The translations under genes were made by a program, and so were the position numbers. 34,201 nt of DNA, taken from contig CAKPXN010000015.1 of assembly GCA_934202095.1 (NCBI GenBank), positions 1 through 34,201 on the forward strand, in the 5' to 3' direction. The first letter of the stretch is position 1, and each line of letters starts with the position of its first letter. The notes under the pieces were generated by a model, which made no database searches, was not told where the DNA came from, and worked only from the letters and a program-made list of their open reading frames with translations. This document shows, in pieces, positions 25,166 through 33,833 of the stretch. This stretch comes from an uncultured Veillonella sp. (GTDB lineage Bacteria > Bacillota > Negativicutes > Veillonellales > Veillonellaceae).

Positions 25166-26899
25166 TTACATTTTTTCCGGAGCGGAAATACCTAAAATAC
25201 CCAAGCCTTGACGAAGTACAAGAGCAATCGCTGTGATTAATCCTAGACGAGCTTGTTGCAACGCTGGATCTACGCCAATGATACGACCTTGACGGTAGAA
25301 GGAATGGAACATGCTTGCCAAATCGTATAAGTAACGAGCAATACGATGTGGTGCACGATGTTCGGCAGATTGAACTACCTCTTCTGGATATTCAGCTAAT
25401 TTCTTAATTAATTCTAATTCCATTTCGCTTGTAAGCGTTGTGAAATCAGTTTCACTATAATCGCCAAATGCGATGCCAGCTTCACGCACTTGGTTGTAAA
25501 TGCTGTGAATACGAGCATGAGCATATTGGATATAATACACTGGGTTATCATTGCTGCGAGATTTAGCCAAGTTAATATCGAAATCAAGTTGACTATCTAG
25601 AGAACGCATCAAGAAGAAGTAACGAGATGCATCTACGCCAACCTCTTCAATCAATTCATCTAATGTAACGCTATCGCCACTACGTTTAGACAATTTAACG
25701 AGTTGTCCATCACGGAACAATGCTACCATTTGTAATAACAATACTGTTAATTTATCTGGGTCATAACCAAAGGCAGCCATAGCAGCTTTAACACGACATA
25801 CATAGCCGTGATGGTCAGCGCCCCAAATATCGATCATTTCTTTGAAGCCACGATCATATTTATTGCGGTGGTACGCGATATCCGCCGCCAAATATGTAGG
25901 AACTCCATTGTCACGGATAACTACGCGGTCTTTATCGTCGCCATAGTCAGTTGATTTCAACCACAAAGCACCGTCTTTTTCATACACTTTACCAAGAGCC
26001 TTTAATGCCTCTACGGAGTGATGAATTTCATCAGTTTCATGAACTGTACGTTCAGAGAACCAATTATCGAATGTAACACGGAAGTTGCTTAATGTTTCTT
26101 CTAAGCGAGCTAATTTTTCTTTCAAGCCCTCTTCTTTGAACAAAGCTACACGATCAGCTTCGTTCATAGCATTCAATTTATCGAAACCTTCGCGTTCAGC
26201 AATTGCTTTAGCCGTTTCAATGATATCTGGACCACGGTAACCATTTTCAGGAAACACAAGAGCCCCTTCTGGAATATCAAACTCAGGCATGGAACCGTCT
26301 TCATTGCGTTTAGGTGGGAATACTAATGTAGCACCTTGCAACTCTTGGAAACGGTACTCAATGGAAATAGCCATGTTATCGATTTGGTTACCCGCATCAT
26401 TGATGTAGTACTCGGATTGTACGTTGTAACCTGCTGCACGCAACAAGTTTACAAGAGCACTACCGTATGCAGCCCCACGTCCATGACCTACATGCAAAGG
26501 ACCTGTTGGGTTCGCACTTACATATTCAACTTGAATCGTGTCGCGCGCACGCAATGGTTGTACACCATATTGATCGCCAGCATTCAAAATGGCTTTCAAT
26601 GTGTCGTACACCATATCAGATTTCAAGAAGAAGTTGATGAAACCTGCACCAGCAACCTCAGCACGTTCAAGCCAATCAAAATTCATATGACTAATCAAAG
26701 CCTCTGCAATAGCACGAGGGTTTTGACGAGCTACACGAGCGGATTGCATCGCAATGTTTGTAGAAAAATCACCGAATTCTTTTTGAGGTGGCACTTCGAG
26801 AACGATTTCTGGATATTCACCAGCTGGTAAGCCACCACTGTTAATCGTATCTTGTAATGCCTGTTCAATCCCCGATTTCAGGATTTCCTTCATGTCCAT
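25166..26899 (-). CDS. argS: Arginyl-tRNA synthetase
   Basis: Class I aminoacyl-tRNA synthetase charging tRNA-Arg. 577 residues. The N-terminal Add1 domain is followed by ANPTGPLHVGHGRGAAYG with the HIGH-type motif HVGH at 136-139, and VKLSKRSGD with the KMSKS-type loop KLSKR at 402-406; the C-terminal helical anticodon-binding domain ends ALVLRQGLGILGI. GGAGG nine bases before the first ATG supports this start over the ATG two codons later. Its start overlaps the end of the DUF1934 gene by 35 bp, indicating coupling. Confidence 0.97.
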   Translation of the reverse strand: MDMKEILKSGIEQALQDTINSGGLPAGEYPEIVLEVPPQKEFGDFSTNIAMQSARVARQNPRAIAEALISHMNFDWLERAEVAGAGFINFFLKSDMVYDTLKAILNAGDQYGVQPLRARDTIQVEYVSANPTGPLHVGHGRGAAYGSALVNLLRAAGYNVQSEYYINDAGNQIDNMAISIEYRFQELQGATLVFPPKRNEDGSMPEFDIPEGALVFPENGYRGPDIIETAKAIAEREGFDKLNAMNEADRVALFKEEGLKEKLARLEETLSNFRVTFDNWFSERTVHETDEIHHSVEALKALGKVYEKDGALWLKSTDYGDDKDRVVIRDNGVPTYLAADIAYHRNKYDRGFKEMIDIWGADHHGYVCRVKAAMAAFGYDPDKLTVLLLQMVALFRDGQLVKLSKRSGDSVTLDELIEEVGVDASRYFFLMRSLDSQLDFDINLAKSRSNDNPVYYIQYAHARIHSIYNQVREAGIAFGDYSETDFTTLTSEMELELIKKLAEYPEEVVQSAEHRAPHRIARYLYDLASMFHSFYRQGRIIGVDPALQQARLGLITAIALVLRQGLGILGISAPEKM

Positions 26900-27323
26900 G
26901 CTCTGTATCCTCCCGCACGTCTATATCTAACTGATTATAAAATTGCCATTCACCTTCTATGGAAATATCATATCCTAAATGAACACGACCCGTTCCATTG
27001 TGAAAGTCTACTGTTAATTCATGTGTTTTTACGGCCATGTGAAGATCGCCTAATGGCGTTTCATATGTGGACTGGCGTTTCTCACCGCGAATGTATTGAT
27101 GCCGCATATTGACAGCACCAGTACGCAAAAGAACAATGGAATCTTCGTAAATCTTGATGGTCGTCTTAACCCCTTCAAGACCTGTTACGCTCGATTCTTC
27201 ATAGCGAATATATTGGACTCCGTTCTTTTCATGCGAAGTACCTGGAGAAATTAATTCCACCACAGTATCCTGCCCATCTATGTCTCGTTGTACACTTTTT
27301 ACGGATACTAGAACCCGTTTCAT
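26865..27323 (-). CDS. DUF1934 protein (YwiB-like)
   Basis: A 152-residue predicted cytosolic beta-barrel protein of the DUF1934/YwiB family. Recognisable points are the N-terminal KRVLVSVKSVQRD, ISPGTSHEKNGVQYIRYEES and the pattern of alternating strands ending HLGYDISIEGEWQFYNQLDIDV. Its molecular role is not known. In Bacillus subtilis ywiB also lies directly before argS, so the pairing is conserved. The frame opens at 27344, but GGAGGAG six bases before the ATG at 27323 marks the start. The acidic tail (REDTEHGHEGNPEIGD) is encoded in the overlap with argS. Confidence 0.85.
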   Translation of the reverse strand: MKRVLVSVKSVQRDIDGQDTVVELISPGTSHEKNGVQYIRYEESSVTGLEGVKTTIKIYEDSIVLLRTGAVNMRHQYIRGEKRQSTYETPLGDLHMAVKTHELTVDFHNGTGRVHLGYDISIEGEWQFYNQLDIDVREDTEHGHEGNPEIGD

Positions 27324-27357
27324 GTTTTTCTCCTCCATGGTCATAACATATCAATAT

Positions 27358-27386
27358 ATTATAGCACAAACAAGGGTCGTTTTGAA
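27358..27386 (-). promoter_or_regulatory. Extended -10 promoter before DUF1934-argS-pyrG
   Basis: On the minus strand TTCAAA (27386-27381), a 17-bp spacer and TGCTATAAT (extended -10; hexamer 27363-27358) lie 35 bp upstream of the DUF1934 start. It would give the argS-pyrG genes their own transcript, independent of the cyclophilin gene. Confidence 0.68.
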
Positions 27387-27399
27387 TGTTTTGTACATC

Positions 27400-27696
27400 C
27401 TATTTCAATAGATTTATACGTTCTATTTCACCGTTCTCACCTGATGCAATAAGGCGCAATTTTTGCGCTCTATTGAGATGTTTAATAGCATATTCTCGCG
27501 ATTGTGCCTCTTGTTTACTTTGAAAGCTTTCATGATACACCAAATATACCGGTCTACGACATTTTGTGTACTTAGCTCCACCTTTAATAACGCCATTATG
27601 AGCATCCATCCGTTTTTTTAAATCCGTTGTCCACCCGCAATACAAGCTTTCATCAGCACATCGCACAATATACGTGAAAAATTGTTCATGATCCAT
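27400..27696 (-). CDS. GIY-YIG domain protein (YhbQ/UPF0213-like)
   Basis: A small single-domain protein of the GIY-YIG nuclease superfamily, 98 residues from the start chosen. The core reads FTYIVRCADESLYCGWTTDL, the two hallmark strands, followed by KKRMDAHN and the conserved YTKCRRPVYLVYHESF and EAQSREYAIKHL with the metal-binding Glu region. Family members are presumed DNA-structure nucleases, with poorly known roles. The ATG at 27696 is one base after the stop of the cyclophilin gene; upstream in-frame ATGs at 27711-27729 overlap that gene and add residues not typical of the family. There is no strong ribosome binding site, so coupling to the upstream gene is likely. Confidence 0.85.
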   Translation of the reverse strand: MDHEQFFTYIVRCADESLYCGWTTDLKKRMDAHNGVIKGGAKYTKCRRPVYLVYHESFQSKQEAQSREYAIKHLNRAQKLRLIASGENGEIERINLLK

Positions 27697-27697
27697 C

Positions 27698-28336
27698 TTA
27701 TTTACTAGCATCATCCTTAATCGGTTCAATAGTTATGGAATTAATGGTCACAGGATCAACAGGCTTATCATTTTTATCCGTTTTTACCTTACCAATTTTT
27801 TCAACCACATCCATTCCTTGTACGACTACGCCAAAGATGGTGTGTTTATTATCGAGATGAGGGGTAGGTCCCAAGGTAATAAAAAACTGAGAACCACCTG
27901 TGTTCGGTCCACGATTTGCCATCGCAAGAACCCCCATTTTATTGAAATGAAGGTCATTAGAAAATTCATCTGGAATTTCATAACCAGGACCACCTGCACC
28001 TGTGCCTGTTGGGTCGCCACCTTGAATCATAAATCCATCGATAACACGATGGAACGTAACTCCATTATAAAAGCCTTTTTTAACAAGGTAATCAAAGTTT
28101 TTAACGGTAATCGGCGCTTTAGAACCATAGAGGCGAATTTTAATTTGCCCATAATTTGTATCAAAAATCGCATATTCATCAGCAATCGGTGCATTTGTAA
28201 AATTAGGCATCTTATTAACAGTTTCAGCTTGCGCAACCGGTGTAAGTGTTTTATCTGCACTATTATTGCCACACGCTGCAGTTACTACCATCATGCCCCC
28301 CAACAGAGCACAGCCTAATATTCTTTTAACATTCAT
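27698..28336 (-). CDS. Cyclophilin-type peptidyl-prolyl isomerase lipoprotein
   Basis: A 212-residue exported lipoprotein that should catalyse proline cis-trans isomerisation during folding of envelope proteins. The signal peptide ends in a lipobox, VTAAC, with Cys22 as lipidation site; a Ser/Asn/Thr-rich linker follows to about 50. The cyclophilin domain shows the catalytic [47 protein letters not shown] and LDNKHTIFG. With no Asp at +2 (GNN), sorting cannot be predicted by the E. coli rule. It leads the minus-strand gene train; its promoter overlaps the preceding terminator. Confidence 0.94.
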   Translation of the reverse strand: MNVKRILGCALLGGMMVVTAACGNNSADKTLTPVAQAETVNKMPNFTNAPIADEYAIFDTNYGQIKIRLYGSKAPITVKNFDYLVKKGFYNGVTFHRVIDGFMIQGGDPTGTGAGGPGYEIPDEFSNDLHFNKMGVLAMANRGPNTGGSQFFITLGPTPHLDNKHTIFGVVVQGMDVVEKIGKVKTDKNDKPVDPVTINSITIEPIKDDASK

Positions 28337-28369
28337 GATAATCCCTCACAAAATATAGTATTTCCCCAA

Positions 28370-28397
28370 ATTATATATACATAGAAAAACCGCTCAA
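28370..28397 (-). promoter_or_regulatory. Promoter of the cyclophilin gene, overlapping a terminator
   Basis: On the minus strand TTGAGC (28397-28392), a 16-bp spacer and TATAAT (28375-28370) lie 33 bp upstream of the start codon. The -35 is formed by the right arm of the terminator of the upstream HAD gene. Confidence 0.5.
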
Positions 28398-28408
28398 CCC
28401 GTGAGCGG
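28390..28408 (-). terminator. Terminator of the HAD phosphatase gene
   Basis: A 7-bp GC-rich stem (28390-28396 with 28402-28408) and 5-nt loop, followed on the minus strand by TTTTTCTATG. It lies about 85 bp past the HAD stop codon. Confidence 0.75.
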
Positions 28409-28492
28409 CTCTTTATTAGTATATCATGTTTTCACTATGAATTTCTTTAAAATTCTATAAATTTTCCAATCAAAAAAAGCTTATATTAGCCC

Positions 28493-29269
28493 TCAATCAA
28501 TCCAACCAAAGTGTTTGCACGCATTATAAATGCCATCTTTATCACAGTCAGTTGTAACATAATCGGCCTCTAATTTAAGTTCCGGACGAGCATTTCCCAT
28601 GGCAATATTTAACCATTCCGGTCTAAACATGGACAAATCATTATAGCCATCACCAAAAACGACAACTTGATTTGGCTTTATGTCGAAATGTCCGATCATA
28701 TTGCGAACGCCCAATGCTTTTTCCATAGGTTCATATAAGACGCAACCATCTCCATACCGAATAAGCTTGTGCGTCATATGCTCAATATCTTTTTCCTCTT
28801 CTTCGCCATCCTTGAAAAATACATAGATTTTATAGAAATCTTCTACACTGTGAAAGTCGAATTCTGGATCTACCACAGTTTTAAAAACATCCCAATCAGG
28901 ATGCCATTCTAGTATTTCTTTATATGGTGTAATGCGCCCCAATTTATTGCGGTCTGTTACGGCCCATGGAATATGTTTCGATTCTAAATATTCTAAATAC
29001 TGAATACACATATCTCGATTCATGCCAATCATAGATACCAATTTTCCATCTATGGTTATACTATGGCCACCATCAGCAACTACATTCGTAATTCTAGCTT
29101 GCTCTGCAAAACGCATGGCATCGACTTGTATTCTCCCCGTTGCAATCGAAACTAGATGTCCACGACGTTGCAACTCATCTATACAATATTGAGCACTATC
29201 TGGTATTTTTCCTTCAGGCCACACGGCCAATGTATTATCGATATCAAAAAAGAAAAATTTTCGTTCCAC
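28493..29269 (-). CDS. HAD-superfamily phosphatase (Cof-like, subclass IIB)
   Basis: A 258-residue cytosolic phosphatase, probably acting on sugar phosphates or nucleotides; exact substrate unknown. Motif I is FFDIDNT with the nucleophile Asp9 and acid/base Asp11, motif II SIATGR with Thr44, motif III Lys184, motif IV FGDGYNDLSMF with Asp207 and Asp211. The insert between motifs II and III is the large C2 cap of Cof-type enzymes. The start is a GTG with AGGAGAGG upstream. It follows the DUF1653 gene by 67 bp. Confidence 0.9.
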   Translation of the reverse strand: MERKFFFFDIDNTLAVWPEGKIPDSAQYCIDELQRRGHLVSIATGRIQVDAMRFAEQARITNVVADGGHSITIDGKLVSMIGMNRDMCIQYLEYLESKHIPWAVTDRNKLGRITPYKEILEWHPDWDVFKTVVDPEFDFHSVEDFYKIYVFFKDGEEEEKDIEHMTHKLIRYGDGCVLYEPMEKALGVRNMIGHFDIKPNQVVVFGDGYNDLSMFRPEWLNIAMGNARPELKLEADYVTTDCDKDGIYNACKHFGWID

Positions 29270-29336
29270 AAGTCCTCTCCTATCTATCTGCCGCTATATA
29301 AGCTCATATACAAACTATTATTAGCTCCATCGAATA

Positions 29337-29576
29337 CTATTCATCTCGTCCACTCATTAACTGAAAGCGCTTTTGCTGTTTCACATCAGGATATTTAGCT
29401 CGATCCACATCACTACAAAACATGTCTAAGGGACGCACATACAAATCACGTTCATCATATAGTTTTTGATATACCACCAATTTTTCACCCGTTTCAGAAT
29501 GTGTAGCCACATCTAATACGTAATAATACATACCCTTGAAATGACGATACAAACCACCTTTTACGATTTCGTTCAT
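29337..29576 (-). CDS. DUF1653 protein
   Basis: A 79-residue protein of the DUF1653 family. The pattern is clear: GGLYRHFKGMYYYVLDVATH, SETGEKLVVYQKLYDE, LYVRPLDMF, i.e. a small SH3-like beta barrel. Function is unknown. AGAGG precedes the ATG and a TATAAT is present about 55 bp upstream without a good -35. It may be co-transcribed with the HAD phosphatase gene. Confidence 0.85.
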   Translation of the reverse strand: MNEIVKGGLYRHFKGMYYYVLDVATHSETGEKLVVYQKLYDERDLYVRPLDMFCSDVDRAKYPDVKQQKRFQLMSGRDE

Positions 29577-29673
29577 AACTACCTCTACTTATTAAAAACG
29601 ATCTTTCATTTCTTATTAAATATTATACTAGGAAAGGCTATTTGAAAAAAGATTTTATTACTATAAATAAAAG

Positions 29674-29750
29674 ACTCGCATCCCCCTTTTCTTCCACTGT
29701 AATCCTTCCAAGAAGAACTAGCCAATAAAGTAGAAAAAGAGAATGCGAGT
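29674..29750 (-). terminator. Extended hairpin terminator of brnQ
   Basis: An 8-bp outer stem (29674-29681 with 29743-29750) continues into an imperfect A/T- and G/C-mixed helix with a large loop; on the minus strand CTTTTATTTA follows. It starts 13 bp past the brnQ stop. It is longer and less perfect than the other terminators here. Confidence 0.65.
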
Positions 29751-29762
29751 AATAGTATAAAT

Positions 29763-31097
29763 TTATTTAGTTGTATCTGAAGCCAAACCCTTATGGATAA
29801 GACCTATGATAAAGCCGAGAATAGCGAAGCTCAACCAGCCCATGCCGACACCTTGGAATGGAATGTATTGAGTGAATAAACTTTCAATAGCATCAGGTGC
29901 CCAACCAGCTGTTTCTAAACCACTCATCAAGGCAGAAATCATTGTTAGGCCAATGGTCCAGCAGTATACGCAACGGCGTCCACCAAACAAATTATTTCCC
30001 AATGCCAACAGTACAATTACGATGGTTAACGGATAGAGTAACATTAGTACCGGAATAGCGGCACTAATAATTGTTTTCAATCCGAAAAGTCCTAATATAA
30101 AGGCTGCTACAGAGAAAATAACTACGTACAACTTATAGCTAATTTTGCTATATAACTTATTAAAATAAGCACTACAAGAAGTAATAAGACCAATGCTTGT
30201 GCTCAAGCAAGCTAATAGAACAATGATTGCCAAAATAATTTGACCAACTCCACCAAAGAGGAATTCAGCACTTGCTGTTAAGACAGGTGCGCCGGTATCA
30301 AACAAGCCAAATCGTTCTACGCTTGTAGCGCCGATGTTCGCAATGAATATATACACAATACCGAGTAATGCAACCGCAATAGCGCCTACCTCCATCACGG
30401 TTTTCGTAATGACATCCCGAGATGTAGCACCGGTAAGACGTACAAAATCGATTACGAGAATAGCAAATACCACAGAAGCCAATGCATCCATCGTATTATA
30501 CCCATCAAGGAAGCCTTGTCGCATCGCTGCACCAATTGTTGCATAAGTTTCTTGTGGCACTGCATAAGGACCAATAGGCGTAATAAAAGATTTAACAATA
30601 AGCAATAAAATGACAAGTAATAAAGCAGGTGTCAATATATTACCTATACGATTAACAAGCTTTTGAGGACTAATCGATAGCCACAAGGAAATGCCAAAGA
30701 ATATAGCGAGGAACAACGGTTGCATATCCATAGTCATACCCTGCATAAATGGCTTAATTGCAATTTCATAGGCAACGGTACCAGTTCTCGGTGTCGCAAA
30801 CATGGGACCGATACTCAAATATAGTGCCACTGTATAAATAAGTCCATATACAGGATGTACACGACTCGCTAATTCCTCAACGTCTTTACATCCAGAATAG
30901 CCCATGGCCATAACGCCAAGCAATGGTAAACCTACGCCAGTTAATACAAAACCAGCCAATGCCCATCCTACATTAGCCCCTGCGTGTTGGCCTAATGCGG
31001 CCGGGAAAATAAGATTTCCCGCACCAAAGAATAGGGCAAATAACATCATGCCTATTGCTAAATAGGCTCGCAGTGATAGATTTTCTTTTCCATCCAT
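29763..31097 (-). CDS. brnQ: Branched-chain amino acid carrier (LIVCS family)
   Basis: Cation-coupled importer of leucine, isoleucine and valine in the inner membrane. 444 residues with about 12 hydrophobic segments. The family start is evident: MMLFALFFGAGNLIFPAALG, then GVGLPLLGVMAMGYSG and PMFATPRTGTVAYE; FVRLTGATSR and STSIGLITSCSAYF are further conserved parts. GGGAGA precedes the ATG and a strong promoter lies upstream. It has its own terminator and so is monocistronic. Confidence 0.94.
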   Translation of the reverse strand: MDGKENLSLRAYLAIGMMLFALFFGAGNLIFPAALGQHAGANVGWALAGFVLTGVGLPLLGVMAMGYSGCKDVEELASRVHPVYGLIYTVALYLSIGPMFATPRTGTVAYEIAIKPFMQGMTMDMQPLFLAIFFGISLWLSISPQKLVNRIGNILTPALLLVILLLIVKSFITPIGPYAVPQETYATIGAAMRQGFLDGYNTMDALASVVFAILVIDFVRLTGATSRDVITKTVMEVGAIAVALLGIVYIFIANIGATSVERFGLFDTGAPVLTASAEFLFGGVGQIILAIIVLLACLSTSIGLITSCSAYFNKLYSKISYKLYVVIFSVAAFILGLFGLKTIISAAIPVLMLLYPLTIVIVLLALGNNLFGGRRCVYCWTIGLTMISALMSGLETAGWAPDAIESLFTQYIPFQGVGMGWLSFAILGFIIGLIHKGLASDTTK

Positions 31098-31138
31098 AAG
31101 ATTATCTCCCTTCGTACTACACTATCATATTAGATAAC

Positions 31139-31167
31139 ATTATATATGATATAGTATTCCTGTTCAA
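31139..31167 (-). promoter_or_regulatory. brnQ promoter
   Basis: On the minus strand TTGAAC (31167-31162), a 17-bp spacer and a perfect TATAAT (31144-31139) lie 42 bp upstream of the brnQ start, in the short gap after the molybdoenzyme gene. No clear terminator for the upstream gene is visible in this gap. Confidence 0.72.
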
Positions 31168-31196
31168 CAATAAAATCGAATTATATCGAACTTTTA

Positions 31197-33233
31197 TTAC
31201 ACCTTACGAATATTAACTTGCACGTCGTAGAATGTACTTCCCCATGCTTCATCAGTCGGTCTAGATGCAGTTACAGCATTGATTCCTACACTAGCGTCAC
31301 TGGACTGAGATTGCCACCATACCCCAAGAGTCACAAGTGTACCTCGTTGTACCGTATCATCTAGATATACTTTAATACGAACAGCCCCTCGATTATTATA
31401 AATCTCTACAGCATCACTATTATTAATGTTATATAATGCAGCATCATCTGGATGCATTCGTAACTTCATCAATTCAGGATCATCAAATTCTAGCTCACAA
31501 AAACTAGAATCTAATATGCGTATATCATTACCAATAATCAACCAGAATGGTTCATCATCGCCATAGGGTTCTGTATAGGTAATCAACGGAATCGATTCTC
31601 GAGGATTTAAGATTTCGATTTTGCCTGACGGCGTTTTAAAATCCATCTTATAATTGTCTGACAATGCTACTTCAACCAAGTCGCCACGTAAAATGGCATC
31701 TTGTTCGTCTTGTGAAAGTTTAGTCGAATTGCGAACCATATGCTCAATTAGTTCTCGTTCTGTCATGGCAAAGAAAGGATCATTTAAGCCCATACGCTGA
31801 GCAAGTTCAGAAATAACTCGCCAATTAGATTTCGATTCACCAACCGGAGGAATAGCTTGGTAACTAGCCGCAATTGTATAGTGTCCATAAGAATTAAAGA
31901 TATCATCGGATTCAGCAGAGCTCGTGGCTGGTAGGATAATATCTGCATATGCACATGTATCTGTAAAGAAGCGTTCATGCACAACGGTAAATAAATCATC
32001 TCTCATAAGACCTTGTCTAACGAGATTTTGATTTGGTGCCGTAATAGCTGGATTTGATGAAAAGATATATAGACTGTGAACGGGCACTCCTCCACTAGTA
32101 TCCTCTAATCCATGCTCTAGAAGTGCTTTAGGATTTGTCAACAAATCCCCTAATAATATCATCGGCATCATCCGTTTAGACGGCGTTGGTGTATTAGGTT
32201 GTTGCATAAATGATTTATTAAAATATTGGCTACTACTAGAACTAGATAATAAGCCACCACCTGAATATTGCCATGCACCTACCACAGCCGGGAGTGCATT
32301 GATACACCGGCAACTCATTGCACCATTGCCATAGCGGGATACACCACTACCAAGACGAATAAATGGAGCCTTTGCTTTTGCATAAGCATGAGCTAATTCT
32401 TCTATGATTTCAACCGGTACACCACATATAGAGGAAACATATTCTGGGGTAAATTTAGGCAATACATCTCGTACTAGCTCATCATGACCTTGAACATATG
32501 CTTGAATAAATGCAGTATCCTCAAGACCATCCCGATGTATGATATGCATCATACCAAGAGCCAACGCACCATCAGAACCAGGTTTTACATACACATGATG
32601 TGTTCCTTGATCATAGGTATATGTTTTATGGGTGTCTATAACCCATACAGAAGCGCCGTTTCGTTTTGCTACATTCACATCGTGTAATATATGTACATCT
32701 GTGGCCGTCGCATTAAGACTCCATAATATGATCAAATCACTATATTGTGCTTCTTGTGGTTTTATGGCAATTGTATCTCCATAGACGGACTTAAACGCTG
32801 CCTGTTTTGCAGGAGAACAAATCCCTCTATCTTGACTAGTAGCACCAATACAACGGAAGAAATAATCCGCTGCAGGGCTATTTACAGCCCCCATAGTCCC
32901 CGCATAGGAATAACGAAGAATACTTTCACTACCATAGGTATCAATAGTATGTTTAAAGTTCTCTACAATTCGTTCTAAGGCCTCGTCCCATGAAATGGAT
33001 GTAAATTGATCTGGACCAATACCTTTTTTACCAATTCGACGTAATGGTGTCGTCAAACGTTTTGGGGAATGAATAACGCGCTCATAATGAGCCATCTTAG
33101 GACATAGTGTACCTCGTGTGAAAGCGTGTTCTCTATTACCACGAACCTTTATTACTTTATTGTCATCTACTGTAAGTATAAGCCCACAAGCATCTGGGCA
33201 GTCATAAGGACATACGCTCTTATATTCTTTCAT
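31197..33233 (-). CDS. Molybdopterin-dependent oxidoreductase (DMSO-reductase superfamily)
   Basis: A 678-residue catalytic subunit with bis-MGD cofactor. The N-terminal Fe4S4 motif is Cys8-x3-Cys12-x3-Cys16 with Cys44 (CPYDCPDAC, LCPK), followed by the usual domains: SISWDEALERI, DRGICSPAKQAA near 135-146 (Cys139 is a plausible molybdenum ligand), LILWSLNATATD, ILPATSSAESDD and the C-terminal MGD-binding beta barrel (MHPDDAALYNI onward). There is no Tat signal, so the enzyme is cytosolic. No iron-sulfur or membrane partner subunit lies next to it, resembling stand-alone YoaE/BisC-type proteins. Substrate cannot be told from the sequence. CGAGG precedes the ATG. Confidence 0.85.
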   Translation of the reverse strand: MKEYKSVCPYDCPDACGLILTVDDNKVIKVRGNREHAFTRGTLCPKMAHYERVIHSPKRLTTPLRRIGKKGIGPDQFTSISWDEALERIVENFKHTIDTYGSESILRYSYAGTMGAVNSPAADYFFRCIGATSQDRGICSPAKQAAFKSVYGDTIAIKPQEAQYSDLIILWSLNATATDVHILHDVNVAKRNGASVWVIDTHKTYTYDQGTHHVYVKPGSDGALALGMMHIIHRDGLEDTAFIQAYVQGHDELVRDVLPKFTPEYVSSICGVPVEIIEELAHAYAKAKAPFIRLGSGVSRYGNGAMSCRCINALPAVVGAWQYSGGGLLSSSSSSQYFNKSFMQQPNTPTPSKRMMPMILLGDLLTNPKALLEHGLEDTSGGVPVHSLYIFSSNPAITAPNQNLVRQGLMRDDLFTVVHERFFTDTCAYADIILPATSSAESDDIFNSYGHYTIAASYQAIPPVGESKSNWRVISELAQRMGLNDPFFAMTERELIEHMVRNSTKLSQDEQDAILRGDLVEVALSDNYKMDFKTPSGKIEILNPRESIPLITYTEPYGDDEPFWLIIGNDIRILDSSFCELEFDDPELMKLRMHPDDAALYNINNSDAVEIYNNRGAVRIKVYLDDTVQRGTLVTLGVWWQSQSSDASVGINAVTASRPTDEAWGSTFYDVQVNIRKV

Positions 33234-33632
33234 ATAAGCACCTCGCTTATCATCGTATTTATAGCAGTAATTTTATATGTATATGTATATTTATAGTATC
33301 ATACATATACCACTATATCTGTAACAAAATTAACGAATATCGATATTTTTCAAACTTTGTATCAATGAATACATTGTATATCAATGCATATAGCAAAACT
33401 ACTTATCAAAATAAGTATGTGACGTTATAACTTTTATTAATGTACACCATGTAGATACATAATAAATATCGATACTTTTCAGTATTTATTTATAGTTTCT
33501 CCCCTACAATACAAACAGATGAGCAACGCATAAAAGTACCATTTTTTACGTTCAGGAATGTATCTATTACCAAAAGTCATAATTTGTATTTTCAAGGTAT
33601 TATCGATTATTTCAGTACTTTTTGTTAACCTG

Positions 33633-33648
33633 TGTGATAAATTTCACG
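33633..33648. promoter_or_regulatory. CRP/FNR-like operator upstream of the dehydrogenase gene
   Basis: TGTGATAAATTTCACG matches TGTGA-N6-TCACA at nine of ten defined positions. Its centre is about 86 bp upstream of the likely transcription start, suitable for class I-type activation. A related site is at 17158-17173. Confidence 0.5.
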
Positions 33649-33691
33649 TAAGTTATGCAAATTATGTAATGCATTAAGTTATGTAAAACTA

Positions 33692-33720
33692 TTCAATAAC
33701 TCAACTTTGTGTGCTATACT
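33692..33720 (+). promoter_or_regulatory. Extended -10 promoter of the dehydrogenase gene
   Basis: TTCAAT (33692-33697), a 17-bp spacer and TGCTATACT (extended -10; hexamer 33715-33720). The layout closely resembles the promoter at 27358-27386, including the TGC before the hexamer. The leader to the ATG is about 107 nt. Confidence 0.6.
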
Positions 33721-33760
33721 GACATTGTCATTTGAGAGGATATAGAACTCACCGGACATC

Positions 33761-33803
33761 ATATCACATTCATTGATATACCGAAGTGGAGTCAACTATA
33801 TCA
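33761..33803 (+). promoter_or_regulatory. Leader with two mutually exclusive hairpins
   Basis: TGATAT(A) at 33774-33780 can pair either with ATATCA upstream (33761-33766) or with TATATCA downstream (33797-33803). The two helices cannot coexist. Both lie in the predicted 5' leader of the dehydrogenase mRNA, 30 bases or more before its ribosome binding site AGAGG. Stems are short and AT-rich, so function is uncertain. Confidence 0.3.
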
Positions 33804-33833
33804 GGTCATATTTTCTGAAAAGAGGTTTTAACA

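Larger units (their letters stand above)
33234..33833. other. Large AT-rich divergent intergenic region
   Basis: 600 bp between the molybdoenzyme gene and the dehydrogenase gene. Besides the listed sites it holds a perfect 12-bp palindrome AATATCGATATT (33336-33347), an inverted repeat TACTTAT-N4-ATAAGTA (33400-33417) and AATAAATA/TATTTATT arms (33461-33468 with 33483-33490). No small gene was recognised. The many palindromes on both sides suggest several regulators. Confidence 0.6.

Noticed and set aside
26900..27400. T-box leader for argS
   Set aside because: Upstream sequence is coding (DUF1934) and has no T-box motif; an ordinary extended -10 promoter is present instead.
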